Source of the DNA: a candidate division FCPU426 bacterium
GTDB lineage: Bacteria > Oederibacteriota > Muellerivitia > Muellerivitales > Muellerivitaceae
Direction: 5' to 3'
Assembly (NCBI GenBank): GCA_030041545.1
Contig: JASHNQ010000001.1
Coordinates: 1-64,000 of the forward strand
DNA: 64,000 nt
Of this stretch, positions 9,501-17,624 are shown one piece after another. The number at the start of each line of letters is the position of its first letter. Position 1 is the first letter of the stretch. The position numbers were made by a program, and so were the translations under genes. The notes under the pieces are model-generated. The model did not search any database, was not told the origin of the DNA, and saw only the letters and a list, made by a program, of their open reading frames with translations.

Positions 9501-12500
9501 CTGAGTTGGGTGATTACCCTGATCCTTTTGGGCTGGATGGCCCTACCGCTGGCCTTGAGGGTTTTATCGTCTTTTCCCTCAGGAGCCTATTCCTTGAGCA
9601 AAATCCTGGGTTTTTTCGTGTTTTCGTGGGTGGTTTGGTTTTCGACCAGCCTGAGGTTTTGCCGTTTTACCTTTGGCTCCACCTGGGTTTGGTTCCTCCT
9701 CCTGGCCGCCCTGTCGCTAGGGATGTATTGGCGCGACCGCGAAGTGATCCAGGCCTTGCACGCCAAGTGGTCTAAGGCTTGGAGGGTCCAGGAGGGCGCA
9801 TTCGTCCTCATGTTCTTCCTCTTCACCCTGGTAAAGCTCTATATACCCCACATCCATGATCCGGTGGGCGAAGGCTACAACGGCGGCGGGGAAGCAGGCA
9901 TGGATTTTGGCTTCTTGTCTTCCATTGTGCGGGGGGAAACCTTTCCGCCCCAAAACATGTGGATGGCAGGTCAACCTCTTTATTACCCCTATTATTACGG
10001 CCATGTGATGATGGGCATCCTCACGAAATTCCTGGGACTTGCTCCGGCGGTCACCTATAACCTGGCCCTCATTACCCTCTTCGCCCTTATTTTCGCCAGC
10101 GCTTTCGGGCTTGCTTTCGCCCTATCTGGAAGGCTCGTGAGCGGTTGGATCGCGGGGCTTTTGTGCGCCGTGGCCGGAAACCCCGCTGGCTCCTGGCAAT
10201 ATTTGGAAGCCATCCACCAGTGCCTTGTTTCAGGAAACCTGGGGCCATTGATAGGGCATGTTTATGATTTTTGGGGTCCGAGCCGGGTGATCCCCAATTC
10301 GATCAATGAGTTCCCGTATTTCAGCGTACTTTATGGGGACTTGCACGCCCACACCCTAGCCATGCCCTTTGCCTTCCTTTTAGTGGCGGTTTGGGGTTCT
10401 TATTACCTTTCCAAGGCTTCCAAACCTTTTGACTGGTACCAAGACTGGCTTGTTTTTTTGACCGCTGGTTTTTTGTTGGGTGGCATCACTTTCCTCAATA
10501 CTTGGGATGTCCTTACTTGGCTGACCCTCGGGGGCCTGGCCCTGCTGGTTCGAAACTTGGGCGGGACGCCCATGAAAACCCTGCAAAAAGGCCTCGGAAT
10601 TTTTCTGGGAATCATGATCCTTTCGCTCCTTCTTTTGGGTTGGGTGGCCACCTTGGTCCCAGGGCTGGACTATCAAAACTTGGGCGGAAGCAAGTTCCTT
10701 TTGGCGGGAGCGGTGATCCTGGGAGCGGCGGCGGGAACCCTTGTTTTGTTTTTCCAGAAGCCAACCCAGGGCATGGCCAAGCATTTGACGGCGGCTGGTT
10801 TGACCCTGGCCGGAATTTTGGTTGTGATGGTAGCGACATGGATTCCACTTTTCGCATCTTTCGTTCCCCAGCAAAGCGAAGTGCTTTGGGTGACGCCCAA
10901 TTTAAGGACATCCCTCGGCAACTTTTTCGGCATTTACGGGCTTTTCGTGACGGCGCTGGCTGTAAGTTTCATCGTTGGTTTCTCAAAGGAATTAGCTCAA
11001 GGGCTGGGAAAGAATTCATCCAAAAAAGGCGGGTTGGATCTATTTTTGGATAAGGCCACGGATTTTATGGACCGCCTGATCGTTCCTGATCGCCCGGTAT
11101 TGGGAATGCTCTTTTTCGGCCTTGTGACCTTGGCGCTTGTTTGGGGGGCCTCTTGGGTCCACTGGACCGATCCTTCGGACAGGGCTCTTTTCTCCCTCTT
11201 GATCGCCACACCCGCGGCGGTGGCGTTGGCGCTCGCGGTCATATTCCGGAATGTTTTGGGTCTTTGGCTGGCCGCTTTGACTGTGGGTTTCCTGTGGCTT
11301 TCCCTCTTCTGCGTCCATCTCCTGCACCTATTCCAGGACATGCCCGTGACCCTGGGCTTGGGCCTTTTTTCCATGCTGTGGTTGGCGGCTTTCTTCCACA
11401 TGGGGCTGGCCCTCAAGACACTCAAGGACCGCAGCCTTTCTTTCTCCTACCTGTTGGTGGCCCTTTTCTTCTTCATCCTCGCCACCTTGGAGGTTTTTGT
11501 GATGAAGGAGTACTTGGGCGGCGAATACCTGAGGAACAATTCGCTCTTTAAGTTCGGCATCAACGCCTGGGAACTGGCTTCTGTGGCGGTGGGTGTTTTC
11601 CTTCCCAAGCTATTCGACTCATTCGGGCTTCTCCTCAAGGTGGCTTCTAAGGAGGGCCGCCCTGCCCGGATTAGTTTGATTTTGGTTGCGGAGGTACTCC
11701 TATTTGTCCTGTTCCGAATCCTTTTGGATAGTTTTCTTTCTTCCTTAGAATCCCCCTTGGTTTACGTCCTGAACCTGGTCCTCGTGGCGGGGTTGGTGGG
11801 ATGGAGCCTAGTGGAGGATTGGATGGGGAATGGGCCGTGGAAAGTTTGCACCTTGGGGGCAGGGATATTGGCGGCCCTGTTTTCGATTTTGGCTTTGCTT
11901 CCGCCTTTTGCCTATGGATCGGTGGTAGGCCTGGCCCAGAGGTGGATAGCAGGGTTTGAGACCGGTCTACTGTTCCCGGCGCTATTGGGGGCCGCCCTAC
12001 TGGGCTTGCTTTACTTGGTGTGGGAGGGACAGAGGAACCTTGGCCGCCTGATGGTTTTCAACAGTTGGCGGGCCTTGTTGCTGATGTTCGCCTTGATGGC
12101 CTGCGTTTATCCCTATGCCGCCACTGTGCGTAAATGCCACGGCTTTTTGGACTTCTTCCGAAAGCAATGGGTGGGGTACGCCGAGAACCTGACCTTGAAC
12201 GGCTTGGCCTACCTGGACCGGGAGAATCCTTATGACGGGGCGGCCATCCGCTTTATGAACGAATACATCCCGGACCAGCCTTGCCTGGTGGAGTTCGTGG
12301 GGGAAGGCTATAATTCGTGGGGCTCGCGGTTTTCCATTTTCACGGGCGTTCCGGCCTTGATGGGTTGGGACGGCCATGTGCGGGAGTGGCTGACGGGCCG
12401 ACCCGGGATGGACACCGACATCGGCCAAAGGTTCCAGGCCACCGACGACATTTTCCGGACCCCTGATCCCCAACTGGCGAAAAAAATCCTGGACGCCTAC

Positions 12501-12677
12501 GGCGTAAGGCTGGTCATGGTGGGGACCGTGGAAAGAAACGGGGTTCCGGGCCGAAAAGGCGGCTACCCTCCCGAGGGATTGGCCAAATTCTCAAGCTTTT
12601 TACCGTTGATTTACAAGAATCCCCAAGTTGAAATTTACTATAATCCACCCTCCGATAACACCGGAAACAAATCATGA
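6513..12677 (+). CDS. Giant GT-C/PMT-like and Chlor_Arch_YYY (DUF2298) fusion membrane protein
   Basis: This 2054-residue polytopic protein starts at GTG with an AGGAAAAG ribosome-binding site. The N-terminal half resembles PMT-type GT-C transferases, with HPDER at ~45-49 in the first extracytoplasmic loop followed by many helices. At ~900-985 lies a Pro/Ala/Thr-rich soluble linker with Gln/Glu repeats. The C-terminal half is a DUF2298/Chlor_Arch_YYY domain, with GEGYNGGGEAGMDFGF and then PLYYPYYYGH (the YYY motif at ~1157-1163). It ends in a soluble domain containing GWDGHVREW, shared with the next gene (GWDFHEAQW). TIGR families 03662/03663 define this protein class, whose function is unknown but associates with PMT-like transferases. 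Next to it are a second YYY protein, NHL propellers and a Dpm1-like GT2. The length and fusion are the notable features. Confidence 0.88.
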   Translation: MGKKVQSPLAAFGFQKPLLWLLLITLLGGAFRFYNPDWDLQHSFHPDERNILGQTAGIQASTGYKVTFFAYGQLPVYLYRATGELLSTPSFIWNLCRGNEGLAQWLYWFVLALAFGTAIWFFSREKWSLYSFGASAFLWACLLLFKFFGIFSIWFDQLIDFPLKAATFLVAMVASFGFSLWIAKELEWEWSDTPFYSAAGATFAFGILPIFLPNPVARVFGLFLFTFLVAGLALWWAWTSRWGRTILGFFSLWAIFASFNHAGRQYSGYGECMIIGRVWAAAFSTATIAAVYLLVKKIYQNIGMALLASACFTFAVVSIEQAHYCIVESFITFLLVVTALCAWELFRKGDWKSYLVAGAVFGLSMAAKTSSLYYLFMILTAHLALLSRKSAKEWEKEDGRLGDNEGLYTALAGVSLAALLGAFLMVGWKLKGVMDDLFHYDPKIGFAIWLLLFAFLAYLGIVLTVWGILEFRVLRAQMPQWIKLVAAGGLAFFLFCLFSPWSLLDFNGFMISQNYEWHTVSIADACYVLQFKDTPRYLFQLENLMSVELWWPLGIAAVLGAGWVLARFVSKLLNPIRHGYLLPLPFTRGRGWAFSLPDLLLLSWFIPYFGFIGAWNTKFVRYMVPLIPVFCIFGARLFGDFVEWAKRLSWGKWLKTVLGILIVGPSFFYSLAYMHVYTHPHPWIDASVWIAKNVQPGAVIATDMWDDGLPQDLSPQQDPRLERPVSPGQYGHVDVDVYSPMGNGLSDDNDTKKNYYANTLQKADYISLATKKLWYTLVDCTPEFRPHGFNLYPVTSRYFRLLWSGLLGYKMVGEFHNFPTFLGWVHPDDMAEESFSVYDHPTVYLFKKVEDVPRDQILKLLSSDDYVKGINRDIMRTITPDNVDAFISQRHQYLEDHGLLAQLEAAAPTVTAAIPQPTPEIPFQRINPAKKSAVPAPAVEPTPEIKVEAPTTVPGPPDAKTLQVLQDYAKNPVIESDVTQSAATPEDGFFYQLRAWLSWVITLILLGWMALPLALRVLSSFPSGAYSLSKILGFFVFSWVVWFSTSLRFCRFTFGSTWVWFLLLAALSLGMYWRDREVIQALHAKWSKAWRVQEGAFVLMFFLFTLVKLYIPHIHDPVGEGYNGGGEAGMDFGFLSSIVRGETFPPQNMWMAGQPLYYPYYYGHVMMGILTKFLGLAPAVTYNLALITLFALIFASAFGLAFALSGRLVSGWIAGLLCAVAGNPAGSWQYLEAIHQCLVSGNLGPLIGHVYDFWGPSRVIPNSINEFPYFSVLYGDLHAHTLAMPFAFLLVAVWGSYYLSKASKPFDWYQDWLVFLTAGFLLGGITFLNTWDVLTWLTLGGLALLVRNLGGTPMKTLQKGLGIFLGIMILSLLLLGWVATLVPGLDYQNLGGSKFLLAGAVILGAAAGTLVLFFQKPTQGMAKHLTAAGLTLAGILVVMVATWIPLFASFVPQQSEVLWVTPNLRTSLGNFFGIYGLFVTALAVSFIVGFSKELAQGLGKNSSKKGGLDLFLDKATDFMDRLIVPDRPVLGMLFFGLVTLALVWGASWVHWTDPSDRALFSLLIATPAAVALALAVIFRNVLGLWLAALTVGFLWLSLFCVHLLHLFQDMPVTLGLGLFSMLWLAAFFHMGLALKTLKDRSLSFSYLLVALFFFILATLEVFVMKEYLGGEYLRNNSLFKFGINAWELASVAVGVFLPKLFDSFGLLLKVASKEGRPARISLILVAEVLLFVLFRILLDSFLSSLESPLVYVLNLVLVAGLVGWSLVEDWMGNGPWKVCTLGAGILAALFSILALLPPFAYGSVVGLAQRWIAGFETGLLFPALLGAALLGLLYLVWEGQRNLGRLMVFNSWRALLLMFALMACVYPYAATVRKCHGFLDFFRKQWVGYAENLTLNGLAYLDRENPYDGAAIRFMNEYIPDQPCLVEFVGEGYNSWGSRFSIFTGVPALMGWDGHVREWLTGRPGMDTDIGQRFQATDDIFRTPDPQLAKKILDAYGVRLVMVGTVERNGVPGRKGGYPPEGLAKFSSFLPLIYKNPQVEIYYNPPSDNTGNKS

Positions 12678-12737
12678 ATTTTGAATGGTTGAAAGTTTTT
12701 CATTGAGGTTGAAAAGCATCCGAGATTCATAATTCCA
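12677..12737. repeat. Decayed intergenic element with AATTTTGAAT end
   Basis: The spacer begins with AATTTTGAAT (12677-12686), then GTTGAAAGTTTTTCA and a TTTTCA/TGAAAA stem, ending in a degraded ATTCATAATTCCAAAT. The order and words match the better preserved element at 53146-53238, so this looks like an older copy of the same family. Confidence 0.45.
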
Positions 12738-12757
12738 AATTGCCTTTTGGAGTTTCA

Positions 12758-15304
12758 ATGCTTTCCTTATTGAGTTGGTACGCTGTGCTGCTGGTGCTGG
12801 GGCTCGCCACCTACCCCATCGCCTTCGTGATGCTCAAGCACTTTCCTGACAAGGGTTACGTTTTCAGCAAGGTCCTGGCCTTGCTGCTGGTGGGTTATTT
12901 TTCGTGGTTGCTGGGCTATGTTTCCTTCAGCGGCGCGACGATTTTCTTTTCCTTTCTTCTCGTGGCGGCTCTTTCGGCCACGCTTCTTTTGACCTGGATC
13001 GGCCAACCCTTCAAGGAATTTTTCACCAAGAACCTCGGTTTTTTCCTCCTAATGGAGGGATTCTTCCTCATGGCCCTCCTGGTGGCCGGGGCCTACAAAA
13101 TGCGGACCTATGAGATCGCGGGCACGGAAAAACCCATGGATTTCGCCATGATCAACGGTATCCTGGCCTCGCCCCACATGCCGCCGCAGGACCCTTGGCT
13201 CTCCGGAGCAAGCATTTCCTATTACTATTTCGGGTATTTCATCGTCGCCATGCTCTGCAAGATCACTTCCGTGCCTTCGGGGGAGGGCTATAACATGGCC
13301 GTGGCCTTGATCTGGGCCCTGGCCACCCTCTGTGCTTTTTCAATCGCTTATGCCCTTACCCGCCGGTACCGTTATTCCTTCCTTTCAGCTGCCTGCCTGA
13401 CCCTTTTCGGGAACCTGGACTACTGGCACCGGGCCATCCAGAGTTTCCAAATCGGGGACTTGAGGATCCCTTACTACAATTTTCCCCCTAACGGCGGGGT
13501 TGAAAACGGCCTTTCCGGTTTTTTCGGGTTCCTTTTCAACCCCTTGCAGCATAATTGGGATTATTTCCAGGCTTCCCGCATCGTGCCGGTGCCGCCCACG
13601 GACAAGCTCATCAACGAATTTCCCTCCTTCAGCTTTTTCCTGTCGGATTTGCATCCCCACGTGATGGCCATTCCTTTTGTCTTGCTGTCGGTTGCGGTCG
13701 CGTTTAATTTCCTGAAGGCGCCCTTGCCGGGGCTTGCCCTTTTCGGCGGCCAGAGGCCATGGCAATGGCTCCAATGGGGGCTGACGGCGCTGGTTTTCGG
13801 AGCCTTGTCCTTTATGAACAGCTGGGATTTCCCCACCTTCATGCTTTTGCTGGGGATATGCCTGTTCCTGCAACAGTGGTGGAGTAACGAGAAAAGCTTC
13901 AACGTTTGGGCCCGGTCGGTCGTGCTGGTAGGCGTGCCCATTGTGATCGGCGCTTTCCTCTTGTACCTGCCTTTTTACGTGAGGTTCCAATCACAAGCCA
14001 AGGGGATTGGCATCGTCAAGGACCGGACCGACCTGTATTACCTGGCGGTCATCTTTGGCCTGTTCTTCATCCTGGAGATTCCAGCGGCCGTGGGGAGGGC
14101 CCTTGGGGCCAAGGGGGAAAAGACCCAGCGGCCCAAAACGAAAAAAGCCGAGGAGTTGGAGTGCGTCGTTTGTGGAAGGGAAGAGTCAGGAAAGAAATTT
14201 TGCGGCTATTGCGGCGGTGAACTGGCTCCTTCGGCCAAGTCGGAAGTATCACCCCTGCCCGATGAACCCACGCAACAGTTCCTCGCGAAGGTGGCGGCTT
14301 TTTTTACCGGCCCCTCCGGTTCCAACCGGGGCTGGATATCCCTTGGGGTCGCCGTTGCCGTGCTTTTGCTGTTGAACATCCCCCAAGTTCAATTGGGGGA
14401 TCACATTACCCCCATAAAATTAGCCACCCTGGCCTTGGCCGCACTGATGGCGGTTTTCACGGTCGTTTCCTTGGGAACGCCGTCGGAAAGCAGGGAAAGC
14501 GTCTTTACGACTTTGATGCTCCTTATCGGCTTTTTGCTGATTTGCGGTTGTGAAACGATTTTCCTCAAGGACCATTTCTCCGACAGCGCCCTTTACCGCA
14601 TGAATACGGTTTTTAAGTTCCATTACCAGGTTTGGATTTTGTTCAGCCTGGCGGCTGGCCCCCTTCTGAAATGGCTTCTGGAAAACCAATGGCCCCGTTG
14701 GGTTGCCTGGAAAAGGGCTCTCTGGCTGGGAGCCGCGATCTTCGCCTTGATTGGCGCAGCCGCCTATCCAATCCTGGCCTTCACTGCCCGCATGCGGGGC
14801 TCCTCTCCGGAACTGGCCACCATGGATGGAGAGACCTACTATGAGCACACTTTCCCGGCTGACTTCCAGGCGGCCCAGTGGATCAAACAGAATATCAAGC
14901 CCATTCAAGGGAAGACGCCTGTCATCCTGGAAGCTTGGGGCGGGTCCTACCAGCAGCAGTACGACACCCTGGCCACCATGACGGGTTTTCCCACCGTCTT
15001 AGGATGGGATTTCCATGAGGCCCAATGGCGCGGCTCCTGGGACCAGGCCGCGGTCCGGGGCCAAAACCCGGGTGACACGGTTTTCCAACGGCGGTCCGAC
15101 GTGGACGCCATTTACACCTCCTCCGACCTCAATCAAACCCGGGATTTATTGAAAAAGTATGGCGTGGATTACGTTTATGTGGGGGATGCGGAACGAGAAA
15201 AATACAAGGATCACTTGGAAAATCTAGGCAAATTTGGACAATTAGGTACTATTGTCCAGGCCTTTGGCAGTTCGGTTCTTTATAAGATAAACCCGCTGAA
15301 TTAG
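12758..15304 (+). CDS. Chlor_Arch_YYY (DUF2298) membrane protein with inserted zinc ribbon
   Basis: This 848-residue, strongly hydrophobic protein carries the YYYxG motif exactly (SISYYYFGYF, Tyr155-157), preceded by KPMDFAMINGIL and followed by GEGYNMAVAL, as expected for TIGR03662/DUF2298. At ~467-493, between membrane segments, lies a CxxC...CxxC zinc ribbon (CVVCGREESGKKFCGYCGGE). The C-terminal soluble part has GWDFHEAQWRGSW and YGVDYVYVGDAERE and parallels the end of the preceding giant protein, so the two share a paralogous module. The ATG at 12758 is preferred because TGGAG precedes it, although an in-frame TTG exists at 12740. It probably belongs to the same membrane glycosylation machinery. 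The biochemical role is unknown. Confidence 0.9.
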   Translation: MLSLLSWYAVLLVLGLATYPIAFVMLKHFPDKGYVFSKVLALLLVGYFSWLLGYVSFSGATIFFSFLLVAALSATLLLTWIGQPFKEFFTKNLGFFLLMEGFFLMALLVAGAYKMRTYEIAGTEKPMDFAMINGILASPHMPPQDPWLSGASISYYYFGYFIVAMLCKITSVPSGEGYNMAVALIWALATLCAFSIAYALTRRYRYSFLSAACLTLFGNLDYWHRAIQSFQIGDLRIPYYNFPPNGGVENGLSGFFGFLFNPLQHNWDYFQASRIVPVPPTDKLINEFPSFSFFLSDLHPHVMAIPFVLLSVAVAFNFLKAPLPGLALFGGQRPWQWLQWGLTALVFGALSFMNSWDFPTFMLLLGICLFLQQWWSNEKSFNVWARSVVLVGVPIVIGAFLLYLPFYVRFQSQAKGIGIVKDRTDLYYLAVIFGLFFILEIPAAVGRALGAKGEKTQRPKTKKAEELECVVCGREESGKKFCGYCGGELAPSAKSEVSPLPDEPTQQFLAKVAAFFTGPSGSNRGWISLGVAVAVLLLLNIPQVQLGDHITPIKLATLALAALMAVFTVVSLGTPSESRESVFTTLMLLIGFLLICGCETIFLKDHFSDSALYRMNTVFKFHYQVWILFSLAAGPLLKWLLENQWPRWVAWKRALWLGAAIFALIGAAAYPILAFTARMRGSSPELATMDGETYYEHTFPADFQAAQWIKQNIKPIQGKTPVILEAWGGSYQQQYDTLATMTGFPTVLGWDFHEAQWRGSWDQAAVRGQNPGDTVFQRRSDVDAIYTSSDLNQTRDLLKKYGVDYVYVGDAEREKYKDHLENLGKFGQLGTIVQAFGSSVLYKINPLN

Positions 15305-15322
15305 TTTTGAGTTTTGAGGATT

Positions 15323-15429
15323 GCCCTCATTAACATTTTTGGAATATCGGGCGAAGCCCGATGAAGGTAATGAGGGCGACGCAGTTTTCATTATGGGGCC
15401 ATCGGCCCTTTTGCATTGGAAAAACTGCG
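15323..15429. repeat. Two nested palindromic hairpins in a 229-nt spacer
   Basis: Hairpin 1: GCCCTCATTA (15323-15332) pairs with TAATGAGGGC (15368-15377) and encloses ATCGGGC-GAA-GCCCGAT (15346-15362). Hairpin 2: CGCAGTTTT (15380-15388) pairs with AAAACTGCG (15421-15429) and encloses GGGCC-ATC-GGCCC (15396-15408). Similar GAGTTTTGAG words flank both. A third AT-only hairpin (TTTTTTAAATC/GATTTAAAAAA) follows at ~15450-15475. The arrangement looks like intergenic MITE/REP material or a structured RNA, not a simple terminator. Confidence 0.7.
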
Positions 15430-15533
15430 TGAGTTTTGAGTTGTGGAATGTTTTTTAAATCAAAGATTTAAAAAACCCCGTTAACTTAAAATTTAGAACT
15501 AAAAACTTAAAACTTCTTTCAAGGAGGATCGGA

Positions 15534-16556
15534 ATGAAGATCGGCGAGCGTGAAGTGACGCCCAAGGAGATGGGCGTCGTCGTCATTGTGGGATTGGTGG
15601 TGGTGGCGCTCCTTTGGTATATGCTGGGGAACAAACCTAAACCCATCATCGGCGTCCCCGGTCAGGGATTGGTCCTGATGCAAGGAGGGCAGCCGGGCGT
15701 GGGACCGGGGCAGTTCGCCTATCCCCGCGGAATCGCGGTGGACGGCAATGGCGATATCTACGTGGCCGACAGCCGCAACAGCCGGATACAAAAATTCAGG
15801 GGTTCGAACTGGCAGTACCTGGGGGAATTCGGGGGGCTTTACGACGCGGCCAAGGCCGCCGGCGGGGATCCCAAGAAGCTTACCACCCTGGCGCTGGGCA
15901 AGTTGAACGAACCCAACGGGGTGGCGGTCGGGCCGAACAACAATATTTATGTCATCGACACCTGGAACTTCCGCGTCCAAGTCTTCGGCCCCAAAGGCGG
16001 GTTTAAATCCGCCTTTACGGCCGATGACGGGTTTTTCGGCCCACGGGAAATCACGGTGGATCCCAGCGGGAGTTGTTATGTCGCCGATACCGGCAAGCAC
16101 CGGATCGTGAAGTTTGATCCCACAGGCAAGAAAATCCTGGCATGGGGATCGAAGGGTGATAAGGAAGGTCAGTTCAACGAGCCCATCGGGTTGGCCCTGG
16201 ACCAGGCCGGCAACCTTTATGTGGCGGACCGGTTAAATTTCCGTATCCAAGTATTCACTCCCGAGGGACAGTTTATCCGCCAGTGGAAAGTGGAGGGGTG
16301 GTCGCCGGAGCAAATCGACATGGAACCGCATTTGGCCCTGGACCAGGCCCACGGGCTGATTTACGCCTCGGACGGGCGTGGAAAGAAGGTTGACTGTTAT
16401 AAGTTGGATGGGACCCTGGTTTCGACCCTTGAAACCAATACCACGGGAGCGCCCTTGTTTGGGGTACCCATCGGCGTGGCGGTGGACAAGGAAGGGAATC
16501 TTTACGTGGTGGACGCCGCCGCCGCAAGGATCCTTAAAATCAAAGGCCAGTTCTAA
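15534..16556 (+). CDS. Membrane-anchored NHL-repeat beta-propeller protein
   Basis: The 340-residue protein starts at ATG behind AAGGAGG. A short cytoplasmic segment is followed by one hydrophobic helix (~13-31, GVVVIVGLVVVALLWYML), which would anchor it with the rest outside. Six NHL blades follow, with motifs such as YPRGIAVDGNGDIYVADSRN, EPNGVAVGPNNNIYVIDTWN, GPREITVDPSGSCYVADTGK and EPIGLALDQAGNLYVADRLN, enough for a closed six-bladed propeller. NHL propellers bind proteins, RNA or glycans. The position between YYY proteins and a polyprenyl-phosphate sugar synthase suggests an extracytoplasmic part of the same system (inference). It is followed 54 nt later by a paralogue. Confidence 0.88.
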   Translation: MKIGEREVTPKEMGVVVIVGLVVVALLWYMLGNKPKPIIGVPGQGLVLMQGGQPGVGPGQFAYPRGIAVDGNGDIYVADSRNSRIQKFRGSNWQYLGEFGGLYDAAKAAGGDPKKLTTLALGKLNEPNGVAVGPNNNIYVIDTWNFRVQVFGPKGGFKSAFTADDGFFGPREITVDPSGSCYVADTGKHRIVKFDPTGKKILAWGSKGDKEGQFNEPIGLALDQAGNLYVADRLNFRIQVFTPEGQFIRQWKVEGWSPEQIDMEPHLALDQAHGLIYASDGRGKKVDCYKLDGTLVSTLETNTTGAPLFGVPIGVAVDKEGNLYVVDAAAARILKIKGQF

Positions 16557-16610
16557 GCGGGTTTCAGGGGGCCAGGGGTTCAAAAGTATCCGACGGACCG
16601 AGGAGGAATA

Positions 16611-17624
16611 ATGCCCAAGCTTAAAAAAAGGCCGGTTAAGGGCAAAAAGTCGAAAAAAGGGGTCAAAATTTTTCTGGTCCTGTTCGTCCTCGTTTTTTTG
16701 ACGGTCCTTTTGTACGCGGCCATCAGCCAGCTCAACAAGGCGCTCATCGAAGCCAAGACCGTGGCGGTGAGCGTGGATATGGAAATAGGCTCACCGGGGG
16801 ATGGACCGGGCCAATTCAAGGAGCCCTGCGCCGTGGCCACCGATTCACAGGGTGACTTTTACGTCAGTGAATTCAGCGGGCACCGCGTGCAAAAATTCGA
16901 TCCCAACGGCACCCCCCTGCTCTCGATCGGCAAGGAAGGCAAGGAAGAAGGCGAGTTCAACCAGCCTAGCGGCCTGTTTGTCGACGCCCAGGGGGACATT
17001 TATGTCTGCGATACCTTCAACCACCGCATCCAGGAGTTCGACAAGGATGGGAACCCGCTGAGGGCCTGGAGCCATAGTTTCTTCGGCCCGCGATCCATCG
17101 TGGGAAACGGCGGTTCGGCAGGCTCACCGCAGGCCAGGCTTTACGTTTCGGATACGGGTAACCATCAAATCCAGGTTTTCGACGCCAACGGCCAATTCCT
17201 GATGCAGTGGGGTGGTTTCGGCACGGGGCCTGGGAAATTCCGCGAACCCGTGGGCGTGACCCTGGACCCCCAGGGCAACGTTTATGTGGCGGACTCCGAT
17301 AACCTGCGGATCCAGAAATTCGACCCCAACGGCAAGTTCTTGGCCGCCTTCCGGATACCCACCTGGCGAGGCAAGAACGACGAATTGCCTTATTTGGCCT
17401 TCGGCCAGGGGTTCCTTTACGCCAGCAACGCCAGCCAAAATGCCGTCCTCCAATTGGACCCCAACGGGAAGCTGACAGCGATTTTCCGGCGCAAAAACGA
17501 CAAGGCGGGTTTCACGGGGGCGGCGGGCATCGCCGTGGACGGCCAAAACCACCTCTACGTGGCCGAAAGAGGCAGCGGAAAAGTCGCACGGTTCACCATC
17601 CCTACTACCGTAACCGCCCCCTAA
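16611..17624 (+). CDS. Second membrane-anchored NHL-repeat beta-propeller protein
   Basis: The 337-residue paralogue of the preceding gene has a very basic N-terminus (MPKLKKRPVKGKKSKKG) that enforces an N-in orientation, one transmembrane helix (~18-36), then six NHL blades (for example EPCAVATDSQGDFYVSEFSG, QPSGLFVDAQGDIYVCDTFN, EPVGVTLDPQGNVYVADSDN). A GAGGAGG ribosome-binding site precedes the ATG. Its stop overlaps the start of the GT2 gene (TAATG), implying translational coupling and tying the propellers to sugar transfer. Confidence 0.88.
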   Translation: MPKLKKRPVKGKKSKKGVKIFLVLFVLVFLTVLLYAAISQLNKALIEAKTVAVSVDMEIGSPGDGPGQFKEPCAVATDSQGDFYVSEFSGHRVQKFDPNGTPLLSIGKEGKEEGEFNQPSGLFVDAQGDIYVCDTFNHRIQEFDKDGNPLRAWSHSFFGPRSIVGNGGSAGSPQARLYVSDTGNHQIQVFDANGQFLMQWGGFGTGPGKFREPVGVTLDPQGNVYVADSDNLRIQKFDPNGKFLAAFRIPTWRGKNDELPYLAFGQGFLYASNASQNAVLQLDPNGKLTAIFRRKNDKAGFTGAAGIAVDGQNHLYVAERGSGKVARFTIPTTVTAP

